Positions 43,065-52,171 of a DNA stretch of 64,000 nucleotides are shown piece after piece (position 1 is the stretch's first letter; each line of letters begins with the position of its first letter). Below the pieces are notes generated by a model. It worked only from the letters and a program-made list of their open reading frames with translations. It was not told the DNA's origin and did no database searches. The DNA lies in NCBI GenBank assembly GCA_965217175.1, contig OZ244251.1, forward strand, positions 2,046,001-2,110,000. Direction: 5' to 3'. Origin of the DNA: Bin87 sp965217175. Lineage in GTDB: Bacteria > Chloroflexota > Dehalococcoidia > Lucifugimonadales > UBA3495. A program made the translations under genes and the position numbers.

Positions 43065-44132
43065 ATGAACATCAGGTTAACCATCATGCTGGTGTTTGTG
43101 CTGGCAATATTCGGAGTGCTGGCGCTGGTATTTAAGCCATGGGAACAGCCGGAGCCGCCGGATGACCGACCGTGGGCGTGGCACGTAGACGACGATGAGA
43201 TTGTGCACGTGGAAGTTACGCACAAAGGAGAAACCGTCGTTTATGACAAGGACCTGGGACGCGGTAAATGGTTCATAGTGGATGGTGATGAGCGTACGCA
43301 GGTATACCAGGACAAATGGGCAGGTACACCGTTATTGCTGAGTGGGCCGAAGGTTAGTCGGGTGCTGTTGGAGACTATCGAAAATCCGGCACAATACGGA
43401 CTGGAACCGCCTGAAAGCATTATCCAAATTACCGAGAAAACCGGTCAGATGTACGAGTTCTGGCTGGGTGACGTTACTCCGGACGGTGAGCAGAATTACA
43501 TGCTGCTGGCGGGAAATCCCCAGCTGTTCACGGTGGCGGAAATTTGGGCTATGGTGATTAACCGTTTGGTTAACGAGCCGCCTTATACTCCGCCGGCGCT
43601 GGAACTGGGTTTCTTCTACGAGGTGAATGTTCGTGATATCCAGGAGCTGGAGGTTACCCATAAGGATGTAACGGTAACCTACGTGCCCAACCCCGACGAG
43701 CGCATCTGGTACGCTACCGTGGACGGCGAACAACTGCCGGTGACGATGCCCACCTGGTGGGGCCAACAGTTGAACTGGTATGCACAACCCGGAAAGCCCG
43801 GTGGCCCCGATGCGATGGGCGGTTGGCTGGTTTCGGAAGATGGGGCGGCCGATCCGCAATTCGGCCTGGCGCCGCCGGAGACCGTGGTCCGCATCAAGAC
43901 GTTCGACGCAGCGCACGAGTTTTATATTGGCGGGCAGCTTATTGAATTGGACGACAAAGATGAGCCGGTACTGGACGATGAAGGCAACATGATAGTGCAG
44001 GTGCATTACGCCGGATTGCCCGACGACCCCATTGTTTACGTGGTAAACGCCGTGCGGGCAGAACGCACTATCTGCCTGGCGACTGACCCACCGGTGGGAT
44101 CGGAGTACGATTGCGCCGGGTCGGGCCGCTGA
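43065..44132 (+). CDS. DUF4340 domain protein
   Basis: A 355-residue protein with an N-terminal membrane anchor (LTIMLVFVLAIFGVLALVF) and a repeated beta-rich body: GRGKWFIVDGDERTQVYQDK, ENPAQYGLEPPESIIQIT, ILAGNPQLFTV-like piece, and again VTHKDVTVTYVPNPDERIWY, QFGLAPPETVVRIKTF. The two halves repeat the DUF4340 unit. This domain is almost always next to GldG-like genes, as here (20 bases downstream), so it likely belongs to the same envelope complex. Function unknown. Confidence 0.88.
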   Translation: MNIRLTIMLVFVLAIFGVLALVFKPWEQPEPPDDRPWAWHVDDDEIVHVEVTHKGETVVYDKDLGRGKWFIVDGDERTQVYQDKWAGTPLLLSGPKVSRVLLETIENPAQYGLEPPESIIQITEKTGQMYEFWLGDVTPDGEQNYMLLAGNPQLFTVAEIWAMVINRLVNEPPYTPPALELGFFYEVNVRDIQELEVTHKDVTVTYVPNPDERIWYATVDGEQLPVTMPTWWGQQLNWYAQPGKPGGPDAMGGWLVSEDGAADPQFGLAPPETVVRIKTFDAAHEFYIGGQLIELDDKDEPVLDDEGNMIVQVHYAGLPDDPIVYVVNAVRAERTICLATDPPVGSEYDCAGSGR

Positions 44133-44142
44133 GGAGGTTGCT

Positions 44143-45378
44143 GTGAAAGCAGAGATTGTTTCTATTGGCACGGAATTGCTGATGGGCGAGTTGACCGATA
44201 CCAACTCCAGCTGGATCGCGGGCCGTTTACCGGCGTTGGGGATTGAGCTCCAATGGGTCAGTATTGTGGGCGACGATCTGCCAATGCTGACCGAGGCGTT
44301 CAGGCGCGGCATGGAACGGTCGGATATCATCTTCACCACCGGCGGGTTGGGACCAACCCAGGATGACCTGACGCGTGAAGCAGTGGCGGCGGCGCTGGGG
44401 GAGGCCCCGGTGGTGCAGGAAGAAGAAATCGAAAACCTGCGGCAGTGGTTTCGAAATCGCGGCCAGGATATGCCCACCCACAACGTGAAACAGGCGCATC
44501 TGATACCTTCGGCGCGCTTCATCAAGAACCGGAACGGGACTGCGCCCGGTTGGTGGGCTGAGAAAAACGATAGGCACATCGTCTGTATGCCTGGTCCTCC
44601 GGGCGAAAACCGGGCGATGTGGGCGGATGAGATAGACGCCCAGCTGCAGTCGATGATCGACACCGAGGTTACCATTACCCGCAATATCAAGACGTTGGGG
44701 TTGGGAGAAGCTTCGGTCGACGAGATCATCTCTGAGTACTTCGGGCTGGAGAATCCGTATCTGGGGATTTACTCGAAAGCGGACGGCATTCATTTGCGCA
44801 TCATCGCCCGAGCCGTTGACGAAGCATCCGCGCGCGCGTTGATCGCTCCGGTTGAGGGCGCGATTCACGAACGACTGGCTCCGTATATATGGGGTTACGA
44901 CGACGAGACGCCGGAACTTTCCGTAGGCGCCGCGTTGCTGGAGCGCGGGATGACGCTGGCTACCATGGAATCGGTGAGCGGTGGGTTTCTGGCAAATACC
45001 ATTACTGAGGCCACCAGCAGCAAGGACTGGTATCGCGGGGGAACGGTGGCCTTTACCCAGGATGCCATTGTGGCGGCGGGAGTAGACGCCGGTTTGGTGC
45101 GAGCCCACGGCGTCGTGAGTCAGGAAACAGCCAACGCGATGGCGTTTACGGCCCGGGACGTTGCGTCGGCAGATTTTGGCATCGGAGTTACGGGGGTCCT
45201 GGGGCCCGACGAAGTGGAAGGGCATCGTCCTGGTACGATTCACATAGCGATCGCCTACGGGGAGAATGTATACGAGCATCCCCTGCGAACGCCACCGAGG
45301 CGCCTGGTCATCAAACGCAGGTCGTGCAACACGGCGCTCACTGAGTTACGAAAGCTCATCACGTCTGTGGCGGGCTGA
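44143..45378 (+). CDS. cinA: CinA-family nicotinamide-nucleotide amidase
   Basis: A 411-residue protein from GTG 44143 with GAGGAGG five bases upstream. The N-terminal MoaB/MogA-like domain reads AEIVSIGTELLMGELTDTNS and IIFTTGGLGPTQDDLTREA near residue 65; GPPGENRAMW is near 150. The C-terminal CinA amidase domain has LATMESVSGGFLANTITE near 270 (family usually AESCTGG; the Ser is kept, Cys is Val) and FGIGVTGVLGPDEVEG near 345. In related bacteria it recycles pyridine nucleotides or is competence-associated. It is last in the ABC operon, before a terminator. Confidence 0.93.
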   Translation: MKAEIVSIGTELLMGELTDTNSSWIAGRLPALGIELQWVSIVGDDLPMLTEAFRRGMERSDIIFTTGGLGPTQDDLTREAVAAALGEAPVVQEEEIENLRQWFRNRGQDMPTHNVKQAHLIPSARFIKNRNGTAPGWWAEKNDRHIVCMPGPPGENRAMWADEIDAQLQSMIDTEVTITRNIKTLGLGEASVDEIISEYFGLENPYLGIYSKADGIHLRIIARAVDEASARALIAPVEGAIHERLAPYIWGYDDETPELSVGAALLERGMTLATMESVSGGFLANTITEATSSKDWYRGGTVAFTQDAIVAAGVDAGLVRAHGVVSQETANAMAFTARDVASADFGIGVTGVLGPDEVEGHRPGTIHIAIAYGENVYEHPLRTPPRRLVIKRRSCNTALTELRKLITSVAG

Positions 45379-45432
45379 CCTGCGCTTGCCAAGGGTATCG
45401 CCATGCCACGGAATTAAGATTGTGAAAATCGA

Positions 45433-45468
45433 ACGGGCCGTCCACTCGCATGGACGGCCCGTTTTTTT
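45433..45468 (+). terminator. Rho-independent terminator
   Basis: 12-base stem ACGGGCCGTCCA (45433-45444) / TGGACGGCCCGT (45451-45462), loop CTCGCA and seven Ts. It ends the gldA-cinA operon and, on the other strand, lies just after the NorD gene. Confidence 0.96.
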
Positions 45469-45489
45469 GCGTTTGGTTGGCCCTGAGAC

Positions 45490-48400
45490 TTACATGGTTA
45501 GCGAGCGGTATAGCATGGGGAGACGTTCCGGGAGCGCCCAGATATCATCCAGCACCTCGTAGTTGAGGTCGCCACACATGGTCTTCAGGTAATCGTGGCC
45601 GGCCTTGTCGACTGTCAAGCAGAAGGGAACGATGTCCTTGCGCTTGGCTTCCAACAATGCCTGATGGGTGTCGTGGACGGCGTATTCCTTCTCCACACCC
45701 TCGCGGCTATACCCGCGGTCTTGCGGGCGACCATCGCTGATCAGGAAGAGGATCTTGGTTGGAGAGTCCTGATTCTCCAGCTTGGTTGTGGCATGGCGGA
45801 TGGCAGAGCCCATGCGGGTGGCGTGGAGTGGTGTCACCTTATCGATACGGCGCTTGATCTTGTCGTTGAACTGCTCTTCGATGTCTTTGATGACGTAGAA
45901 CTCGACGTTTTCACGGCCGTAGCCCGAGAAGCCGTAGATACCGTAGGTATCACCGATGGATTCGAGGGCGCTGATAAGGAGGACGCAACTCTCCCGTTCC
46001 AGGTCGATGATCCGCTTGTAGTGCCGTCGGACCAGACCTTCGCGTCGGCGACGCAGCCACACCATGTATTCGACCGGATCGTCGGGAGCATCCCGGTCAT
46101 CGACCGAATGGCGGCCCTCGTCGATTGCTTCCGCAGTGGATGCCGACATATCCAGCAGGAATACCACGGACACGTCGCGCTGGATGCGGTTACGGCGCCA
46201 GTAGATTTTGTCGTCCGGAGTGAGGTTCATCCGGAGGTCAGCCCACGCTTCCAGGGCGGCGTTCAGGTCGAGGTCTTCGCCGTCGGTCAACCGGTAGATC
46301 TTGCGCCAGGTTTCGGGCATGATGAGCTCGAACTGTCGCTTGATGTGCGCCAGCAGCGAGGCGTAGTTTCTGAGGGAGTCGTTGTAGAAATTGTGGTCGC
46401 CTTCGTCGAGGATCTTTTCTTTGACGATGCACCAGCGAGGTTTATAGTCGTTGGCTCGGAAGTCCCACTCGTCGTAAACGAAGGTTTTGGGTTCGAGAGC
46501 TTCCAGCTCGCCGCCCGAATCGTCGTCGTGGAGGATGGGTCCGTAGCCGCGCCCCGGGTCGTTGGACGGTGGTGGAACGCCGGCCTCTTTCATGATGTTT
46601 TGGGCGAACTGGGCCATGCTCTGTTCCACGTCGCCTTCCTGGGCGTCGAGTTCGAGTTCGGCGCTGTCCTGCAGCAATTGTTCCAGTTCTTCCTGGGTCA
46701 TGGGTTCCGCATCGCCCAACTGGCTGGGGTCCATCTGGAGTTTGGTGAGGAGCTGCACCATTTCCGGCTTGAAGTCGCCACGGTATTCAACGGGTTCAGG
46801 GGATTCGTAAGGGTCGCCGTCTCCCTGTTCGCCCTGTTGATCGCTCATAGCGGCTTGAAGTTTATCGAGAAGGGCCTCGTATTCTTCTTCAGAGAATTCA
46901 CCGGGATCGTCCAAGTCTTCCGGCTGGTATTCGTCCTCGGGCTGCTGTTCGTTTTGCAGGCGCGAAATGATTTCATACGCGCGCAAAGCTGCCTCGCCGG
47001 TATCTTCGACAGATGCGGCTACGGTGCGCAACCGGTGCATGATGCGAGCCAGCATGTAGGCTTCATCGCGGAATTCCTGGGGCACGGGCAAGGCGTGGAA
47101 ATGATCCAGGCTCATGTGAACCAGCAGTTCGATGAGGGCTTCCTGAATCGGGAGGTCAGTTAGGAGGGGCCGTTGAACCAGGGCATCACCTTGCACGTCG
47201 AGAGCAGCCCGTCGAATGCCCGGGTATTCGGTTTTGATTCTATAGTCCAACCGGCAGTCTTCGAAAACGCTGAACAGGTCGAACGCCATTTTGCGGTCTT
47301 CGAACAATGACAGGAAACGACCGACATCGGTGTAAACGCGGACGCTGGCGCCGGAAGATCCGTTCATTTCCTGAGCCGGGCCCACGTCTGCGTCCTGAAT
47401 CCTGAAGTGCTCAGCGGCGGCGGCGCGAATTGCTTCGGTGCGTTCCTTAACCGCGTTTTCCATACCGAGGCGTCGGTCGTCGAACACGTTGGCCGGCTTG
47501 GGGAAATCGAATTCGAAGCTGCCGAATTCCAGGTGGGAAACCTGGTGAGTCGCAACTACTTTGAACCAGGCGAAATTCTGGGTCTTGTCGTTGTAATGGT
47601 CGACCATAGGTGGGAGGTACACCTTGGTTCCGTCGGTAGATGCGGTGTCCTGGTCGACCCAGCCGATTTGCTTGCGCACCAATTCCGCGGTGCTCAAGAC
47701 TTCGATGTTGGCGCCGGACAGGGCTCGGGTGTACAGGCGCATGATGCCCTTCACGCGCTCCAGGTCCAGGCTGGACGAGAGGCTTTCGAGGAGCGCCTCT
47801 GAGGTGTTGGATTCGATTTTGAAAAAGGCGATGCCACTTTCGGGATTGTCGTTCAGCAGTTGAACGCCGTGCTGGTACCATTGGTCCAGCTGGGCCAGGG
47901 TAATACGATTGAGAACCGGGTCCAGGCTCTTGAGGAAGGGCGGAACTGCGTCTGGCGTGGTGGAAAGCAAACCTTCGCACAGGTCGAGAATGTGACCCTG
48001 AGACCCTCCCGACACATGGGAGAGGGCCTGTGCGCCGTCGTACAGGAAACGGGAAGTATCGCGCAATCCCATTTTGGCCAGTTTTTCGCCCAATCGGAGG
48101 AAACGGCCGGTTTGTCCTTCGTCCACGTGTTGCAACGCTCGCGGAGCCATTTCGAGGCAGGCTTTTACCTCGCGCCAGCTGCTGTCGGTGAGAGCCCTGG
48201 ACATGGACAAGAACGCTTCGCGCTCCCGACCCATACCGGGGAGGACGTCTCGACCGAGCACCAGGCATTCGGCAGCCACGTCGTAGGATTTATAGGAGAG
48301 CGCTTCGATTAGCGATGCGAACACCTCCACATCCCAGAAAGGCAGATTGCGTACGAGGTCTGGACTGACCTCGAAGAAACGGGCCGAAAGGGTGCTGGAT

Positions 48401-48798
48401 TTCCAGGTTCCCTTGTAGAGCGAGCGACCGAGGCCGGCCCAGCGCGGGATGTATTGGGGGCGCAGATTGGTAACGATGGAAGGGCTGGCTTTGAAGAATG
48501 CCACGGCCAGGGTCGGGGAATCCTGGGACAGATAGGTACCGCACCGAGCCCACTGCATGAATGAGGCGAAGGCCAGTGACCGGGCGACCTCTGGGCTGAC
48601 GCGGTAGTATTCCACGGCAGATTCCCAGGAGCGGACGGTTTGAGTGCCGATAGCGACACCCTCCTTGGCCCAGAGCGCCATCTCTTCGTCGGTGAAGGAT
48701 TCGGCCATTGCGTCAGAGACGGCTTCGTAAGCCTCAGTAACGGCTGGGGGAAGTTTGGCCAGTTCGGCAAGAAGCTCGCCAGTCGCGGGATTAGTCAA
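45490..48798 (-). CDS. Long NorD-like VWA-domain protein
   Basis: A 1102-residue protein. TTG 48798 is chosen because GAGGAGGGC precedes it by 6-9 bases and because it overlaps the Nudix stop by 8 bases; an ATG 6 codons upstream would place its own ribosome binding site inside the gene. The C-terminal 200 residues are a von Willebrand A domain with MIDAS FLLDMSASTAE and LFLISDGRPQDRG. An acidic stretch with many Asp/Glu/Gln residues (about residues 610-800) precedes it. The N-terminal 450 residues form helical, HEAT-like repeats and are unusual in length: NorD/CbbO proteins are normally about 600-800. Together with NorQ it should act as a metal-cofactor or conformational activation chaperone; its client is unknown. 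Confidence 0.85.
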   Translation of the reverse strand: MTNPATGELLAELAKLPPAVTEAYEAVSDAMAESFTDEEMALWAKEGVAIGTQTVRSWESAVEYYRVSPEVARSLAFASFMQWARCGTYLSQDSPTLAVAFFKASPSIVTNLRPQYIPRWAGLGRSLYKGTWKSSTLSARFFEVSPDLVRNLPFWDVEVFASLIEALSYKSYDVAAECLVLGRDVLPGMGREREAFLSMSRALTDSSWREVKACLEMAPRALQHVDEGQTGRFLRLGEKLAKMGLRDTSRFLYDGAQALSHVSGGSQGHILDLCEGLLSTTPDAVPPFLKSLDPVLNRITLAQLDQWYQHGVQLLNDNPESGIAFFKIESNTSEALLESLSSSLDLERVKGIMRLYTRALSGANIEVLSTAELVRKQIGWVDQDTASTDGTKVYLPPMVDHYNDKTQNFAWFKVVATHQVSHLEFGSFEFDFPKPANVFDDRRLGMENAVKERTEAIRAAAAEHFRIQDADVGPAQEMNGSSGASVRVYTDVGRFLSLFEDRKMAFDLFSVFEDCRLDYRIKTEYPGIRRAALDVQGDALVQRPLLTDLPIQEALIELLVHMSLDHFHALPVPQEFRDEAYMLARIMHRLRTVAASVEDTGEAALRAYEIISRLQNEQQPEDEYQPEDLDDPGEFSEEEYEALLDKLQAAMSDQQGEQGDGDPYESPEPVEYRGDFKPEMVQLLTKLQMDPSQLGDAEPMTQEELEQLLQDSAELELDAQEGDVEQSMAQFAQNIMKEAGVPPPSNDPGRGYGPILHDDDSGGELEALEPKTFVYDEWDFRANDYKPRWCIVKEKILDEGDHNFYNDSLRNYASLLAHIKRQFELIMPETWRKIYRLTDGEDLDLNAALEAWADLRMNLTPDDKIYWRRNRIQRDVSVVFLLDMSASTAEAIDEGRHSVDDRDAPDDPVEYMVWLRRRREGLVRRHYKRIIDLERESCVLLISALESIGDTYGIYGFSGYGRENVEFYVIKDIEEQFNDKIKRRIDKVTPLHATRMGSAIRHATTKLENQDSPTKILFLISDGRPQDRGYSREGVEKEYAVHDTHQALLEAKRKDIVPFCLTVDKAGHDYLKTMCGDLNYEVLDDIWALPERLPMLYRSLTM

Positions 48799-49387
48799 GG
48801 CTTGTGCCCTCCTCATTCAGACTGTCCTCGAGAGTTTCGAGGAACTGGTCAAGAATTTTAGCAGTGGCTCCATATACCAGATGCTGTTGGTAGCCATAAG
48901 AACGCACGGCCACGCGCTGGCCGGCTTCGATTCTCGAATCCCAACGAATAGTCGCTGGGTCGCGCAGCACATCCAGAGGAATTTCCACCACTTCGGCGAT
49001 CTCGACCGAACTGGGACTAAACTCGTATGGATATGGAATGGTGCCCACAAATACTTTCACCAAAAAGTTGGTGCGGGTTACGTTGTCGTCCAGGCGACCG
49101 AGGATAGTTATGTCATCTTTGGCGATGCCCATTTCCTCTTCGGTTTCGCGGCGGGCGGTGTCTTCGTAGTCGCTGTCTTCCGGGTCTCGTGCACCGCCGG
49201 GGAAAGACATCTCTCCTTTGTGGTGCTCGACTTCCATTGATCGTTTGTTGAGCAACACACAAAAATCGCCGTCTTTTGGATACAGCAACAACATTACTGC
49301 CGCCGGCATGAGTCCGTCGGCGGCGGCAGTTTGTCGCTGGCGATTTTCCAGCGCGCTTTGGATTGCCTTCAGGGTGATGTCACCCAT
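48791..49387 (-). CDS. CoA-pyrophosphatase-like Nudix hydrolase (NudL/UPF0035 type)
   Basis: A 198-residue protein. ATG 49387 has GGGGG six bases upstream. It shows the CoA-Nudix pattern KRSMEVEHHKGEMSFPGG directly before the Nudix box GGARDPEDSDYEDTARRETE with EEMG, and a later PYPYEFSPSSVEIAEVVEI. It would hydrolyse CoA or acyl-CoA to 4'-phosphopantetheine and 3',5'-ADP, or a similar substrate. It lies in the coaE-norQ-nudL-norD unit and overlaps norD by 8 bases. The position with CoA biosynthesis (coaE) upstream supports CoA turnover. Confidence 0.88.
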   Translation of the reverse strand: MGDITLKAIQSALENRQRQTAAADGLMPAAVMLLLYPKDGDFCVLLNKRSMEVEHHKGEMSFPGGARDPEDSDYEDTARRETEEEMGIAKDDITILGRLDDNVTRTNFLVKVFVGTIPYPYEFSPSSVEIAEVVEIPLDVLRDPATIRWDSRIEAGQRVAVRSYGYQQHLVYGATAKILDQFLETLEDSLNEEGTSLD

Positions 49388-49400
49388 TTAGCCCCCATGA

Positions 49401-50321
49401 CTATTCGAATATGGAATGAACTACCTCTTCGATACTGCGTTGTAGTTCGGGTTCGTCGGAGAGGGTCCAGACGATGGCAACCTGGCAGGCGCGGCGGGGC
49501 GCGATGCCGTGGGTCATGAGCCTTCCGGCGTAGATCAGCAGGCGGGTGCTGGCGCCTTCGGCAAGACCGTGTTCCCTCAGGTTACGGATTTTGTCACCGA
49601 GGCGGGCCAGGGCGTAGGCTTGCTCTTCGTTGCAACCGCTTTCTTTGGCGACGATCTCGGTTTCCACGTCTATTGGTGGATAATCAAACTCAATGGAGAT
49701 GAAACGCTGGCGGGTGCTGTGTTTCAGGTCTTTGAGGGCGCTCTGGTAGTGAGGATTGTACGAAATGCAGAGCAGGAACCGGTCGTCGGCCTCGATGATG
49801 TTGCCGGTTTTTTCTACCGGCAGAATGCGACGGTGGTCGGTAAGGGGGTGGATCAACACGGTGGTGTCTTTCCGGGCTTCCACGACCTCGTCGAGGTAGA
49901 GGATGGCGCCGGCTTTGACCGCGCGGGTCATGGGGCCATCGATCCAGCGGGTACCCTGGGCGTCCAGAAGATAGCGGCCCACCAGGTCGCTGGCCGTCAA
50001 GTCTTCGTGGCAGGCAATGGTGACCAGCGGCACGCGGACTTCGCCTTCATTCATTTCCTGTGCGTCGTTTCTAACGGTAGTAATCGGGCGCCCCAACTTC
50101 CAGGCCATATACTCGACGAACCGGGTTTTTCCGCATCCGGTAGGACCCTTGAGCAAAACCGGGATATGCTGCTCGTAGGCTGCTTGGAACAGTTCCAACT
50201 CGTCGCTAACGGGTCGGTAATAAGGTTCGCTGCGAACCAGGAATTCTTCGATGGCGAATTCCTTGTATTGGGGTTCGTCTTCCAACAATTCGACGTTAGC
50301 TTCAACCATTGCTTTGATCAA
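49401..50321 (-). CDS. MoxR-type AAA+ ATPase, NorQ/CbbQ family
   Basis: A 306-residue ATPase. Walker A GPTGCGKTRFVEYMAWKLG is near residue 57, Walker B AILYLDEVVEARKDTTVLIH near 138, the sensor-1 region FLLCISYNPHYQSALKDLK near 187, and arginine finger/helix LRFI-like parts (STRQRFISIEFDYPPIDVET) follow. TTG 50321 is used; ATG 50309 is another start. It overlaps coaE by 20 bases and ends 13 bases before the Nudix gene. NorQ/CbbQ with NorD/CbbO remodels a client enzyme (nitric oxide reductase or Rubisco in known cases); neither is encoded here. Confidence 0.92.
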   Translation of the reverse strand: MIKAMVEANVELLEDEPQYKEFAIEEFLVRSEPYYRPVSDELELFQAAYEQHIPVLLKGPTGCGKTRFVEYMAWKLGRPITTVRNDAQEMNEGEVRVPLVTIACHEDLTASDLVGRYLLDAQGTRWIDGPMTRAVKAGAILYLDEVVEARKDTTVLIHPLTDHRRILPVEKTGNIIEADDRFLLCISYNPHYQSALKDLKHSTRQRFISIEFDYPPIDVETEIVAKESGCNEEQAYALARLGDKIRNLREHGLAEGASTRLLIYAGRLMTHGIAPRRACQVAIVWTLSDEPELQRSIEEVVHSIFE

Positions 50322-50919
50322 CCTTTCCTTTGACTCGCGTCTTCCACAACTTATTCACCGTCTGTTCCAGGGCAGTAAGGTCGCCAGAATTGTCGACCAC
50401 CACATCGGACCGGCGGTTGCGTTCTGTCGCGGACATCTGCGAGTTGATTCGTTTTTTTGCTTCTGCTTCGTCCAGTCCGTTACGTTCAAACAAACGTTGT
50501 ACGACGGTAGATTCCGATGCGTGTGTGGTCCAGATCTCATCGACCAGGGAGTCCCAACCGGCTTCAAACAGTACCGCCGCCTCTACTACAGTGACGGCAA
50601 CGCCGTCGGCGTCGAACGCGGCTTTACGGTCTTCTACCATTTTCGCCATCAGTGGATGCATGATTCCATTCAGGCGCTCCAGCTGAGTTTCGTCGGCGAA
50701 GACTATTCCACCGAGCTTTCGGCGGTCGATCTCTCCCTCTGAAGTCAATATGTCAGTTCCGAAGGCTGCGACTACCGCCTCCCACGCTTCCGAGTGAGGC
50801 GTGTACGCTTCGTGACCCAACCGGTCGGCATCGATAATTGATGCCCCCTGTTGCACGAGCAGGTTTGCCACGACGCTTTTCCCCGTACCAATTCCGCCCG
50901 TGAGACCTATCGTAAGCAT
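50302..50919 (-). CDS. coaE: Dephospho-CoA kinase
   Basis: A 205-residue P-loop kinase performing the last step of CoA synthesis: dephospho-CoA + ATP to CoA. ATG 50919 gives the family start MLTIGLTGGIGTGKSVVANL; the frame runs further upstream without homology. GASIIDADRLGHEAY is near residue 30, then HPLMAKMVEDRK and VVEAAVLFEAGWDSLVD near 110; IDADxLxH and LLFE(A/S) are typical. Usual length. It is the first of the coaE-norQ-nudL-norD unit and overlaps norQ. The 250-base gap to the next gene (50920-51175) shows no coding sequence. Confidence 0.95.
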   Translation of the reverse strand: MLTIGLTGGIGTGKSVVANLLVQQGASIIDADRLGHEAYTPHSEAWEAVVAAFGTDILTSEGEIDRRKLGGIVFADETQLERLNGIMHPLMAKMVEDRKAAFDADGVAVTVVEAAVLFEAGWDSLVDEIWTTHASESTVVQRLFERNGLDEAEAKKRINSQMSATERNRRSDVVVDNSGDLTALEQTVNKLWKTRVKGKVDQSNG

Positions 50920-51175
50920 AACCGCCCAACGACCTAGACTGACGGTCATTCTAGCAAGGCCCACGGTTGCGGTCAACCAACCGGAAGGGGTCGTTTCAAT
51001 CGCATCGGTGCGGTAGCCACTTGCTCGTTTGAGGCTGTGAAACGATCCAATTCGATACGGTGCCCGTTAGATTCGATGCCCGCCTGGGTTGCGCCGATCA
51101 TTGGCGCGGTGCGGTGGCGTTTTGTTCCGGGCCATTTCTGGAACCGAGTTGCATATCCGCGCCGCGGGGGCGCGC

Positions 51176-51829
51176 CTATGGTTCGATATTGATATCCCCG
51201 TATCGCTCCAGGAAACGCGTTTGCAAGTCGTCGAACTTGTCGCGATACGAACGGGTATGGATGTGGTCGGTGGTCATGATGACCGCATCCTCCCGGTTGT
51301 CGGCGTAGTAGTTTTTGCGGATACCCGCCTCGTTGAATCCGTACTTATCGTAGAGGCGTCGCGCCACGAAGTTGGATACCCTTGCTTCAAGGGTCACCTC
51401 GTCCATCCCCTGTTCGAAGGCCACCCTTACGGTACCGATGATCAACAACTCGCCGATGCCCTGGCCGCGCAGGCTTTCGCGCACAGCGATTTCGGTGATG
51501 TGAGCCTGGTCGCCCTGCAGCCAGACTCCGACGTAACCGGCCAAAGTATCAACAGCGAGTTCGTCGCGGGCGCCAAAAACCGCTTTTACTCCCTGCGCCA
51601 TTCGTGCCCACAGGGAGGCGTCGGCAGGTTGTTCATCGGCGGGAATGTGATCGTCGAGTGGGGTCTCTTCGGGTTCGTTAAGCAGGTACGCAACCAGAAA
51701 ACGGCAGTAACGGCTGTTCAACTCGCGGCGGAAAGGCGTGCCAATCCACCCCGGAGAAAAAGCTTCTTGCTCTATCTCAATGACCTGCGGTATGTCTTCG
51801 GACCGCATTCGACGTATGGCTACTTCCAT
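51176..51829 (-). CDS. rimI: Ribosomal-protein-alanine N-acetyltransferase (RimI-type GNAT)
   Basis: A 217-residue GNAT acetyltransferase; ATG 51829 has GGTGA seven bases upstream. It shows IRRMRSEDIPQVIEIEQEAF at the start (RimI-type IRxMxxxDLxxVxxIE), the acetyl-CoA loop ITEIAVRESLRGQGIGELLI near residue 122, and EARVSNFVARRLYDKYGFNE near 157 (RxxNxxAxxLYxxxGF). A long loop of about 40 residues is inserted before the V..WLQ strand, more than in E. coli RimI. It modifies an N-terminus, classically of S18; other targets possible. Confidence 0.85.
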   Translation of the reverse strand: MEVAIRRMRSEDIPQVIEIEQEAFSPGWIGTPFRRELNSRYCRFLVAYLLNEPEETPLDDHIPADEQPADASLWARMAQGVKAVFGARDELAVDTLAGYVGVWLQGDQAHITEIAVRESLRGQGIGELLIIGTVRVAFEQGMDEVTLEARVSNFVARRLYDKYGFNEAGIRKNYYADNREDAVIMTTDHIHTRSYRDKFDDLQTRFLERYGDINIEP

Positions 51830-51929
51830 GTGGTGCTCACCGCCGGCTAGTAATGCCACCAGAGTGGCTGCGAATTGGCCGGCTGGACGGATTTCGGTAT
51901 TCTAACAAATATGGGGTTTGAAAATCCCG

Positions 51930-52165
51930 TTGGGGTGGGATCCTTCGGCAGGCTCAGGATGCACGGGGTGTCAGTCGAGGGTACGCCCCTCGCCCCCGGC
52001 CGCTCTCCCAACCGGAGAGCGGGAGCCGAATCCAACATGAATGAACAGGATGGACAGGATTTTGGGTCGTGGCGGGGTACGCGATTGCCACGGGGTTGGC
52101 CTCCTGGCAATGACAGGGCGATGGGCACCGGGATTGCCACGTCGCTGACGCTCCTCAAAATGACA
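51930..52165. repeat. Composite of dispersed repeats in a 340-base gap
   Basis: Contains TCCTTCGGCAGGCTCAGGAT, CTCTCCCAACCGGAGAGCGG, AATGAACAGGATGGACAGGA with TTTTGGG, GATTGCCACG in two copies, and AATGACAGG in two copies. Relatives occur at 15108-15250 and 35225-35465. Nothing in it looks coding. Confidence 0.7.
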
Positions 52166-52171
52166 GGCGGG

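Noticed and set aside
43332..44729. Minus-strand open frame opposite DUF4340 and cinA genes
   Set aside because: It spans two recognised plus-strand genes and shows no domain.
45595..47163. Long plus-strand open frame (522 codons) opposite NorD
   Set aside because: Antisense shadow created by GC-rich codons of NorD; no motifs and no start signal.
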